From contig NC_092354.1 of the NCBI RefSeq assembly GCF_963676685.1, positions 11,228,746 through 11,292,745 on the forward strand: 64,000 nt of DNA, given 5' to 3'. This stretch comes from Mytilus edulis. Taxonomy: Eukaryota; Mollusca; Bivalvia; Mytilida; Mytilidae. The notes below the pieces were generated by a model, which was not told where the DNA came from, did no database searches, and saw nothing but the letters and a program-made list of their open reading frames with translations. The position numbers were made by a program, and so were the translations under genes. Shown here one piece after another: positions 39,001 to 51,000 of the stretch; the stretch's first letter is position 1, and every line of letters begins with the position of its first letter.

Positions 39001-42000
39001 AATTCTATTTACACAGTTCATAAAGTCATTTTGAAAATTATTTACACGGTTCGTCTTCCGCTAGTTGATTCGGTCGTCTACGTTGTATGGTTTACAATCC
39101 AGTCCTTTTACGAAGTAGTCGACGTATCTAGCTCTGGGTACATCTTTCTCAAAAGACTGGTCGCATCGGTCTTTGGTCTAACATCGTCCTTGAGTAATGG
39201 TGCAGAGGGAAGCTTCTCTCTGGAATCAGGTACTTCTGTCCCAACCATTTGCGTTGTCACCATTTGGTACCCATCGTTCGTGGCATTAGAACCCGAACTC
39301 TCACCTTTCTTTTTGGCTAACCAAGATTTGTTTCTAAAAAACTTACAGTACAAAAATATAGCTATTCCAATGAATATCGCACCCAAACCCATGGATAAAC
39401 CTACTCCCCAATTTGGAAATACAACATCATTTTCAATTTCCCGTAAATTCTTAAGTTTTTCAATCAAAGCGTTCATAGGAATTTGTTTAATAGCCGTTAG
39501 TTCTCTTGGTAGTTCAAGCTTTGTAAAATTTGGTAAAGCAGCATGAAAGGGTTCCCATAAACTTGTATTCAATACTTGAAAGGTATTTAAGAATCTATCG
39601 AACGTTTTTTCTGTTAAAAATGTACTTTCCATTTGATAAGTAGGTAATAAGGTCAAATGATCACTCGTAGCGGTACAAGTTCGCTTTAAATTAATTATAG
39701 TGGTAGGAGGATTAATTATCTGATCCGTCAACATGTTTGTATTGTCATCACATCTAATTGTGATTCTAAATTCCTTAATGGTAGTAACTGCCCACATACT
39801 ATCGGTCAAATAAGTTGCCATAGGCAAAATTGTATTTGGTCGTACTTTTGCTGTACATCTTGTTTTCCAATTTTCTTTATTGGCAAATAAGGCTATGATA
39901 CATAATTTACTTAAATTAACTGGATAAACTGGACTTTTAATTTCACAAAAATTAACTAAAGGATTGGAACACTTGTCAATTTCATTGGTATTTAACAGCA
40001 TATATTTAGTTTTTTCTTGGTTTGCAGCAATAACTTCTGCTTCTAATTCATACTGAGCCACCATATTGTTTGAGTCTGCTAATTTATCAGTTATCTTAGT
40101 AGGAACAGGTAAGTTGTGAATCTTATAAATGTCATAAGTGTCTCTTATATCTAGTAATGGTAACGAAATGATAATGATTATTTTGTTTTCGTCCAAAACT
40201 GTACTACAGGTCAAAAATTTATAAAAGTTCCAAATATCTTTAACTTCGTCACCAGGTATTTTTAATGTCGCCGGTAATCGTCGTTTTATGTCAGTCAATA
40301 ATACTCGTAAATTACCGGGTGATATAAGACTAGGTGACATGTGTCCTAAGGACAACATGTTTAATTGTAATTGCAAATGGTTTAAATAACATATTTTATA
40401 AGTTTTAGAATTTCTTAAATGATTTGCATCCTTCTTACTACCTATAAAGCCAATTGATACCTACATAATACCTATTAAAGCCCTCACTAAGTTTTGTACA
40501 TGTTCCTTAGATACTAATTTTGTTTCATTAGCCCCAATATCAGTAGGTTTCTGATTATTTTTTATTTTAACACTGTTTACAGACATGTTATCTTCAATGT
40601 CATAATTTTCAGATGTTACCGACGAAGAATGAGTGCTAGACATGTTATCATCAATGTCAGAGACGTCATAATCATACGGCGAATTTTCTACTTTAATGAC
40701 TTGATCATCATTATCATCATTTTCTATTTGACTATCTTGTTCTGAAAAAATTTTCTTTCCCCTTAATTTTTTAGATAACTCCATTAATGGTATATCATCT
40801 TCATAATCAGAATTTTCCCTTTCTTTCTTATATCTTTTTGCAATTTGATTTAACGGAGTGTCTGAATCTATGCTTTCATCATCAGAGGAGTCTTCCGATT
40901 GTGATTCCATGGGAACTACATACGCGGCTTTACGTAATGTCCTACCTTGATTGTTGTTAGGAATTTCCCAATCTAACTTAGCCAAACGAATTTGTTCTGC
41001 ATGAGCTTTTGTGGTTGTCCCATCTAACTGATTTTTTAAAATAAAACTAACAGGTGAAGTTTGTTCTATAATCCTATAGTACGGAGTCCATTTTTTTGAA
41101 AGTTTGCTTGCCCTTCTATGATTTTTATAAAAAACTGGGTTTCCTACCTCAAACTTTATATCTTTGCTATTTTTGTTTGCGTACTTAGCTTGTTTCTGCT
41201 TAGATTTTTTCATAGTTTTATGAACCAGCATAAATGATTTATGTTGTTGTTGTAAGGCAATTTTATGATATTCCTCCCCATTGTATTTTCTCCTAGGCTG
41301 TAAAATGTTATCTAAGGGTAAAACTGGATCCCTGTTATATAATGCATAAAAAGGTGAAAGTTGGGTGGACTCATTGATATTGAATCTAATTGCTGCTAAA
41401 GCTTGGTTCAAGTATAAGTCCCAAGTTGTGGAATGATCTTCTATTAATTTTGACAAAACATCATGTAATGTTCTATGAAATCTTTCTATTTTTGCATTAC
41501 CCTGAGGGTGATAGAATGAAGTTTTAATATGCTTTATATTAAGTTCTTTACAAACTTCTTCCATAGCCTTAGAACAGTTTTCCCCTCCGTTATCACTTGT
41601 TAGAATTTGAATCCCAGAATGCCTTGAAGTAATTTCTTCAATCAAAAGATGTGCAACATTGTCAGTGCTTTTTGTTGCGACACTAAAAGCTTCTGGCCAC
41701 CCCGAGTACAAATCGATAAATCCTATAATGTACCTGTTACCTGACATGGTAGTTGGATATGGTCCACTCAAATCTACCCCTACATGACAAAAAGGATAAG
41801 GCGGAATTTTTGTTTCCTGAATTGGCGCTCTAACTTTTTGTAAGTTGCGTGATTGACAAGGTACACAAGTGGTGACATAATTATACAACTCCTTAAACAT
41901 GTTTGGCCAAAAATATTTTTGACGAATCGAATCAAATGTTTTGTCAATGCCCATGTGCCCATTCTTATCATGATACTGTTCTACAACTGCTTGTTTTATA

Positions 42001-45000
42001 TGAGAAGGTATGTACAACCTTATAATAGGATCATTATCTACATTTGAGATGTAATAAAGTATGTCATCTATTATGATGTACTTGTTTTGTACTGCCTCGG
42101 GTACCTTATCGCCTACAAGTTGTTCCTTTAACTCGCGTAATGTTTTGTCTTTCATTTGTTCAATTGACATATCAAATTCTTTAAACTGAAAATTTTCTTT
42201 TTCTGGAATATCTTCAACTAATTTGTCATTATTTGCATAATCAGTAAAATGAAATCTATTTGAATTAATCACATTAATTTCGTAAGTATTGTCACTAATA
42301 TCCGGATAAGGATCTGGATTTTCGTTTGGTTTTTCATCTGAAGGTAATCTAGACATGAAATCTGCACACACGTTTTGGGGCCCTGGAATATACTGAATCT
42401 TACAGTTATAACCCGTTATGTTCAAAGCCCACAGTTGAATTTTCTTATTTTGCATGGGGGATTCTAAAATGTATTTCAAAGGTTTGTGATCTGTCTTTAT
42501 CACAAATTCAGCATTATACAAATAATGATTCAATTTTTGTAACGCATAATGAATAGCAAATGCTTCTTTTTCAATGGTTGACCAACGTGTTTGCGTATCA
42601 CTCAATTTATGAGATAGGAAATAAATCGGTCTTTCCACGTCCTTTTCACCCTTGATTGGATTTTCTTGTAATTGCGTTAAACAAGCCCCTACACAACTAT
42701 CGCTAGCGTCCGTGTACAGCACATAGGGTTTATTTAAATCTGGGTATGCCAATAATGGTACTTTCACTAGTTCATCCCTTAACTTTTCAAAAGCTACCTG
42801 ACAAGTTGTGGTCCAATTAAAAACCTTGTTTTTCCTAGTTAAAGCCACTATAGGCTCTGCAATTTTTGAAAATGAAGGTACAAATCTGCGATAATAGCTC
42901 AAGCAACCTATTAATCCTCTTACTTCCCTTACATTCGAGGGAGCTTTCATGCCTTGAATGGCCTTGACCTTTTCAGGGTCTGGTTTTAATCCATCTTTAC
43001 TTATTATAAAGCCTAAATAGTTGGTTTCATTTTGCAAAAAATTACATTTTTTCAATTTTAATTTAAGTTTGTGCTGTCGTAATCTATCAAAAACTTGTTG
43101 AATGTGGCCTAAATGTTCTTCCTCTGTTTCGGAAAATATCAAAATATCATCTATATAAGCAGTTGAAAAATGCTCTAACCCTTGTAATACTTCTGTAACT
43201 AGTTCACTAAATAAACTGGGCCCTGAGGCGAGACCAAATGGTAATACATTGAACTCAAATAATCCTTTGTGACATACAAAAGCAGTCTTTTCCTTATCTG
43301 ACTCCTTGACCTTGACCTGATAATAACCTGACTTTAAATTATCAGTGCACCCCAAATCTTTATCTGAAGTTGCGAAAACATCTTCATTGTCCCTTATCAT
43401 TCTAAGTATATCCTTTTTAAATTCTTGCGGTACACTTATTTCAGACTCATCTAACTTTTTGAGCCCCGAAGTTCCTTGAGATTGATTCACATTGACTAAA
43501 TTTATTTCTTCTAAATGAGAAGCCTTACCTACTACACAACCCCTTTTTAACCTAATTGATTTGTTTGTGTTATTTACAATCATCAAAGGAAACTTCCTAT
43601 TTTTATTAAAATTAACCACCGTATTAATTATCATTAAGCCGGGTTCTGTACTAACATACCCTGAAGCTACAGGTGAGATTTCCAACAATTTAGTACTTCC
43701 AAAACTTGGATTGTTCTTAAGGCCTACGGGACAAACATTAATTGATTGTGGTTTTAATACGGCATTTACGGTTAATCTTACAACTGAAGCCACATTAATA
43801 TCTTCTTCTAATGGAACATAATTTTTTTGAATTCTCAAACATCCTAAATCAAAATATAACCTAACTCCATTTTGTACTAACCAATCTTTTCCTAAAATAA
43901 CATTTCTGTTCATGTCTCTAACAACATAAAATAATTGAGTAACTTTTGTACTACCTATTTTAAAAGTAAGGTTTGCACAACCTTCTACATGTAAAGACCC
44001 CCCATTTACGGACTGTAAATTAGCCGTTTTCTTTAATAATTTTGGTTTATCCCTCAAAGTTTCAAAAATTCTTTTGTGTATCAAAGAAACACTAGCGCCT
44101 GAATCTACAAGAGCTCTATATCTTTGATTTTGAAATTTAAGTAAAGTTGAATTTGGAGCTCCTGCAACATTTATAGAATAAGTAGGTAATTTAATTGGAC
44201 TCTTATCACTGGCTTCAACGTGACAAGAGCGCTTTAGTTTTCCGGATATACACCCCAGTTTTCTACCATGTTAACAGTCCTAGGTTTTCTATTTGGGCAA
44301 TTTGGCCTAATATGTCCCCGTTGATTACACTGATAACAAACTATCTCATTATTTCTTCCCGAATTCCCTTGATATTGTTGCGTTTCAACTGCATTTACTT
44401 GTCTATAGGTTCCCTTAGAACGACAATCTCGTGCTATATGTCCTACCCTACCACAAGAATAACAATTAATTTCCCTATTTCTACCCGAATTTCCGTGATA
44501 TGTTTGCATTTCTACGGCATTAATTTGTCTCAAATTTCCCCCAGAACGACAATCACGTGATACATGACCTACTTTACCACAAGAATAACAACGTTTTGCA
44601 TCACGATAATGATCAATTTCCATTGGTTCATGAGAGTTCAAAGGTTCAGTCCGTCTTGGTCTTGTTAATGTCATTGGTCGTGTCGTTTTATACCTTGGTT
44701 CGTCTACCCTTTCCGTTCTTAAAGTAAATCTTTTTCTCAAATTTTGTTCAGTCATTGCACTTTTAACTGCCAAAGAAAAAGTAGCTGGGTTTTCTCTCAT
44801 TAATTTCATTTTTAAATACGAATGAGCTAAACCATCTATAAAAATGCCTACGAGTTCCCTTTCTATAGCTTCGTTATGTCCATCTAAATCTGAATATGCC
44901 TCATTTGCCAAATTCAATAAATTTTCTGCATAAATTTGAACAGATTCGTCCCCTTTTTGTTTTAATTGTCTCAAAAGTGTCGACGCATGTTGAGGGTCAG

Positions 45001-48000
45001 TAATTTCCCCAAACCTTGAAGTTAATTCTTTTTTTAATTGTTCCCAAGTGGTGTCCTGATGGTCTCTTAAATACCTTTGTATGTAATCTGAACAAGCCCC
45101 TTTACATGTTTGAAAAGCTATTTCCTTAATTCGATCCCTATCATTAAAAAGTAAAGCATATTTTTCAATTGACTTAATCCAGGCTTTAAAATCTTTCGTA
45201 TTACCTTCAAAAGGCGTTATTCCTTGAACTACGTTTTGAGAACAAATGGCTGATTTTAACCCTTTAATTTCCGTGGCTACATCGCCTTGAATCGTAACTA
45301 CCTCTCGTAACCCATGTAATTCGTTAGCGACAGAATTGAAAGCTAATTCTACTTTTTGTGCTGACATAGAAGTATCTTGGTTATCCATCAAAAAAGAATG
45401 AAAGCTATGGTAATTGCAACTTACGTGGTTCCTTGGTTCCTTGGTCGTATAGTGGTTAGAAGTCCTTAATCCGTGGTCTGAACGGCACCAATTTGACTGA
45501 TGTGGCACAATCAATAAGTTAATAAGTGATACTTGTCAATTAGTATTTATTGCTTAATTTACAAGTATATTCAAAGAGCGATTAAAGTTCAAATAAATGT
45601 TTTGCAATGACACTGGCCGAGATGTGACGAATTCTGGTGTGATCGAATTGTGTCCTTGTAGTCCATTGAGGTATCTTATATAGTCCAATGGTCCATACAC
45701 CTGCCTATAGCTGTAGGCCGGTTGTACTAGCCAGTCAACATCAAGGCTGACAGAGTGGTCTACATAGTCTAACTACAGTATTACTAGCCAGTCAACATCA
45801 AGGCTGTCAGAGTGGTCTACATAGTCTAACTACAGTATTACTAGCCAGTCAACATCAAGGCTGACAGAGTGGTCTACATAGTCTAACTACTGTATTACTA
45901 GCCAGTCAACATCAAGGCTGACAGAGTGGTCTACATAGTCTAACTACAGTATTACTAGCCAGTCAACATCAAGGCTGTCAGAGTGGTCTACATAGTCTAA
46001 CTACAGTATTACTAGCCAGTCAACATCAAGGCTGACAGAGTGGTCTACATAGTCTAACTACAGTATTACTAGCCAGTCAACATCAAGGCTGACAGAGTGG
46101 TCTACATAGTCTAACTACAGTATTACTAGCCAGTCAACATCAAGGCTGACAGAGTGGTCTACATAGTCTAACTACAGTATTACTAGCCAGTCAACATCAA
46201 GGCTGACAGAGTGGTCTACATAGTCTAACTACAGTATTACTAGCCAGTCAACATCAAGGCTGACAGAGTGGTCTACATAGTCTAACTACAGTATTACTAG
46301 CCAGTCAACATCAAGGCTGACAGAGTGGTCTACATAGTCTAACTACAGTATTACTAGCCAGTCAACATCAAGGCTGACAGAGTGGTCTACATAGTCTAAC
46401 TACTGTATTACTAGCCAGTCAACATCAAGGCTGACAGAGTGGTCTACATAGTCTAACTACTGTATTACTAGCCAGTCAACATCAAGGCTGACAGAGTGGT
46501 CTACATAGTCTAACTACTGTATTACTAGCCAGTCAACATCAAGGCTGACAGAGTGGTCTACATAGTCTAACTACTGTATTACTAGCCAGTCAACATCAAG
46601 GCTGACAGAGTGGTCTACATAGTCTAACTACTGTATTACTAGCCAGTCAACATCAAGGCTGACAGAGTGGTCTACATAGTCTAACTACAGTATTACTAGC
46701 CAGTCAACATCAAGGCTGACAGAGTGGTCTACATAGTCTAACTACTGTATTACTAGCCAGTCAACATCAAGGCTGACAGAGTGGTCTACATAGTCTAACT
46801 ACAGTATTACTAGCCAGTCAACATCAAGGCTGTCAGTTTGAATCCCACTTTAATTGACTAAGATTGTCAGTTTTCCTACCAAAGGTCATAGTTCAGACCA
46901 GGAATAAATTGCACAATTGTGTTGAAAGTGGCATTTAAAATCAATCAAAGCTGAAAGGGAAAAAATTATCAAACAGATGTTAAGTTACATTGTTACTATG
47001 AAAACCTACATTGTTGACTAAACATTATTCTAATGTTTTGAAATATTATTTGCAGATCTTATTCCTTTGGATCTATTGGAGCTGTAATGGGACATGAGAT
47101 GACACATGGATTTGATGATCAAGGTAATTCTATTGGTAGATTGTTGATTTGGGGAGGAGCCACATATTGATGATCAAAGTTATTCTATTGGTTGATTGTT
47201 AATTTGGGGAGGGGCCTGGAATTGATGATTAAGGTAATTCTATTGATTGGTTGTAGATTTGTGGAGGGGCAACACATTGATGATAATGTTAAAAATTAAT
47301 GTTGCTTGTGAAATTCAGTTCTGTACAAAACAAATAAAATTGAGAATGGTAATGGGAAAAGGGTCAACCAAAGATTAGCAAACATGCATTTAATTGGTAG
47401 AAAACATATTCCATAAGTTAAAGAGGAAAATAAGAGAAAAATATGTAAAGCTTAAATAAAAATTGCCAGCTTTAAAAGAAAAAATCTTTAATTTATATGC
47501 AACATTTAGCCTGAGGCAGTTAAACAATCTCTTTTGCCACGAAATTTCTAAAAAGTCTGATGTTATGTTATGGCAGATGACTGAAAATAAAGTGATCTTA
47601 ACCTAATCTATTACAAATTTTTACAACAAAAGTTTTACTAGAATTTCTCCCAGAGAAAAGGTCGATTATAAGATACTTACATGTAATAGTATTAAGAATG
47701 ATTTAATTTGATCATTTCAGGAAGACATTTTGACAAATATGGAAATTTAGAGAATTGGTGGACCAACCGATCTAGTCAAGGATTTATACAAAAGTCTCAA
47801 TGCATGATTGATCAATACTCACAGTTCAAATACCAAGGATATAATGTAAGGTGTAGAGCAATACAAGTAAATTTGCATTGTAAGGTTCTCTCACCATTGA
47901 CATTCCCACATTTCCTTGAAATGTTGTTTAGTCCAAGTTCTTTTTATGCCCTACCTACGATAGTAGAGGGGCATTATGTCTTCTGGTCTGGCTCCATTCG

Positions 48001-51000
48001 TCTGCCGTCCAGGTTAAAGCTTTTGGTCAAGGTAGTTTTTGATGAAGCTGAAGTCCAATCAACTTGAAACTTAGTACACTTGTTGCTTATGAGATGATCT
48101 TTCTAATTTTTAAGCCAAATTAGATAATTACCCAATTTCACGGTCCATGGAACATAGAAAATGAAAGTGGGAGTTTCAGGTTAAAGTTTTTGGTCAAGGT
48201 AGTTTTTGATGAAGCTGAAGTCCAATCAACTTGAAACTTAGTACACTTGTTGCTTATGATATGATCTTTCTAATTTTAATGCCAAATTAGATAATTACCC
48301 AATTTCACGGTCCATGGTACATGGAAAAGGATAGTGCAAGTGGGGCATCCGTGTACTTAGGACACATTCTTGTTCCGAAAACTAAATAACCCTAAAGACA
48401 TCTAAAGAAAAACATACAGACTTGAAAATTAAACAGCTGTCTTGACAATGCATGTATACAGTCAAGCTTTTTTAAGATGTCCTGCCCAGTTTGTAATAGT
48501 TTTGTTTTACAAATTAACAAAAAAAATCTCCAATTAGATACCAAGTAATGATTTTAAAACAAAAAATAAACAAATTTTGTTCTCAAGAATTGCTTTTATT
48601 TTCATGTTTCTTTTTATTCTCAAGTTTTACTTTAATTCTCAAGAATGTTTTTCATTCTCAAGTTTTCTTTATTCTCAAATTTTGCTTTATCCTCAAATTT
48701 TGCTTTATTCTCCAGTTTTCTTTTATTTTTAAGAAATTCTTTATTAAGTTCTGCTTCATTCTCAATATTTGCTTTATTCTCAAGTTTCGTTTTATTATCA
48801 AGTTTCCCTTAATCTCAAGTTTTGCTTTATTCTCATGATCAAGAATTGCTTTTCCCAATAATTACTATATTCTCAAGTTTGTCTTTTATTTTCAGATAAA
48901 GGGTGAAACAACCATTGGAGAGAATATAGCTGACAATGGTGGAGTCAAGTCAGGGTATACAGCTTTTAGTACATGGAAACCAGAGGACATCAAGAAATTT
49001 CCTGGACTAAACTTAACACCAGAACAACTCTACTTTATAGGATTTGGACAGGTTTGTATTTTACTGCTGATTCATTTATTTTCGTGGGTACCAATTTTCA
49101 TGGATTTTTGAGGAATCAACGAAAATTGGCATCCAACGAATGAATAGTGTACTGAAATTTTCTTTGTGTATAAAGAAAAGGCAATGTGGTATGATTGCAA
49201 ATCAGTGGTCTAAGTAGTTACTACTGTCATCACTAGCCAGTCTTCACTGAGGTTGTGAGTTTGAACCCCCTCGTGTTGGTGCACTCCACTCCAATCTTAA
49301 TTGACTGGGATTGTCAGTTTTCCTATCGAAGGTCGTGGTTTTCTCCAGGCACTCTGGCTTCCTTCAACAATAAAAACTGGCCGCCATGAAATAGCCTAAA
49401 TGCGGTGCTTAAAAAGTAAAATCACAAAAATACTGAACTCAGAGGAAAAACAATTTGGAAAGTCTATAATCAAATGGCAAAATCAAATAACAAAACGCAT
49501 CAAAAACGAATGGACAAGAACTGTCATATTCCTGACTTGGTACACGCATTTTCAAATGTAGAAAATGGTGGATTGAACCTGGTTTTATAGCTAGCTAAAC
49601 CTCTCACTTGTATGACAGTCGCATCAAATTTCATTATATTGTCACCGATGCTTGAACAAAACAAACAGACACAATAGGTAAAAATAGGCATTAAAACACC
49701 AAAAATCAAATCAAATCAAATGAGACAACTATCCACTAGAGTTCAAACGAGTGGTTAACTGGAGTTGAAATAAGTGATTTTAAACTTCACTCTATTTACA
49801 TATGTGGTACAGAATATGCAAACAAAAAAGGTAGGGGGGGGATAATTAAAAACAATAGAAATTTGCCAGAATGCAGATTATATTATGATATTATAAACTA
49901 TATAAATGAATTATGAGCTTTGGTTCAAGCCATAGCCTATTTTTGTAAAAATTATACTTGAAAAAAATCTTTTTCATGAGTTAATAGACAGAAAATTAAA
50001 TGAAAGAATATTAAGATAAAGCATAAAAAGAGAGTTTTATAATGTGTTTTTCAACAATAAAAAAAGGTTAGGAAAAATAACGTATGATTATTTTGTGTTG
50101 TTTTCAGATCTGGTGTTCATACTATACACCAGCACATGCCAGGACGTCAATCTTAACAGATGTACATTCACCAGCTCCTATCAGGTAAATAATCAGGACT
50201 TTTTTTAAAATGTGGATATGAAAGAGCAAAAAACACATTTAAGGACACTTATGACTTTATGTCGGTAAAATTATATATTGTAGTTACACAGTAACTCTGA
50301 TGTCATTCTGTATTCGTAATTTCTTTGTGTCACTGAATGAAAGATGTTAGGTATACCTCAAAGAGAATATGCAGATAATGGGACGCAAAAACTATTGATG
50401 AACTTGGTGAAGTTATAAAGACACCAAACTACCAAGACTTATTGGAGTGGTGTTAATTGTGGGCCATTATCTGCATACATTATTATAATCTTAAAAAAAG
50501 TATCTATATTATGCCTTTCTTATATATATATTGACAGCTGACTAACTTCAAAAAATTCTTAATAAATATTATTTATGATCAGTATTTCCACGCTTTGAGT
50601 CCATGCATAGCTCATGCCATATGAATGTAGATACTGGTATAGTATCACATTCACTTTCTACATTACTGATATAAATATATTCAGTAATTATGGCCAAACA
50701 TAGCATACAAATCTATAGTCTGATTCTAAATACGCAGCGCAAATTGTCAAGTCAAATATAAATATAATGAATATAAAACTGAACAACAAATAATTAACAT
50801 ATGATAAAGTTTAATAAACAGAGCAAAATATATTGAATATTTATATAATATGACTGAATAAATAGTCAACGATTAATCTTACAGGGCGATGGATCATGTA
50901 ATATGATTCTGTACACTACAAAATATAATATAAAATGTAGAAAGTCTTATAACAACAACACCTTAGGGACTGCTGCAGAAATTTATTGATCGACATGTTT

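Larger units (their letters stand above)
38153..45726 (-). mobile_element. Ty3/Gypsy LTR retrotransposon with env-like ORF, defective
   Basis: Antisense insertion in intron 12 with the order LTR, gag, pol, env-like ORF, LTR when read on the minus strand. The complete 3' LTR is 38153-38728; the 5' LTR is cut to 45501-45726. The 226 shared LTR bases differ at only one position I could find, which suggests a young insertion. It sits inside a 57-bp satellite. Both ends abut satellite sequence, so no normal short target duplication can be read. Pol carries an internal deletion, so this copy is unlikely to be self-sufficient. Clade not determined. Confidence 0.93.

Noticed and set aside
39031..39546. 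171-codon plus-strand ORF
   Set aside because: Antisense shadow of the env-like ORF.
45389..45514. Gag start at 45514
   Set aside because: It lies inside the LTR; the next ATG at 45388 after the leader is more credible.
38142..45737. ctagccagtc on both sides of the Gypsy element as a 10-bp target duplication
   Set aside because: This string is part of every satellite unit, and the right LTR is truncated, so the match carries no information on target duplication.
37593..46835. 57-bp repeats as a CRISPR-like array
   Set aside because: There are no spacers: units abut directly and derive from a SINE. The setting is a eukaryotic intron.
48548..48858. ORFs on both strands (96 and 66 codons) before exon 15
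   Set aside because: Low-complexity translations of the pyrimidine-rich tandem repeat.
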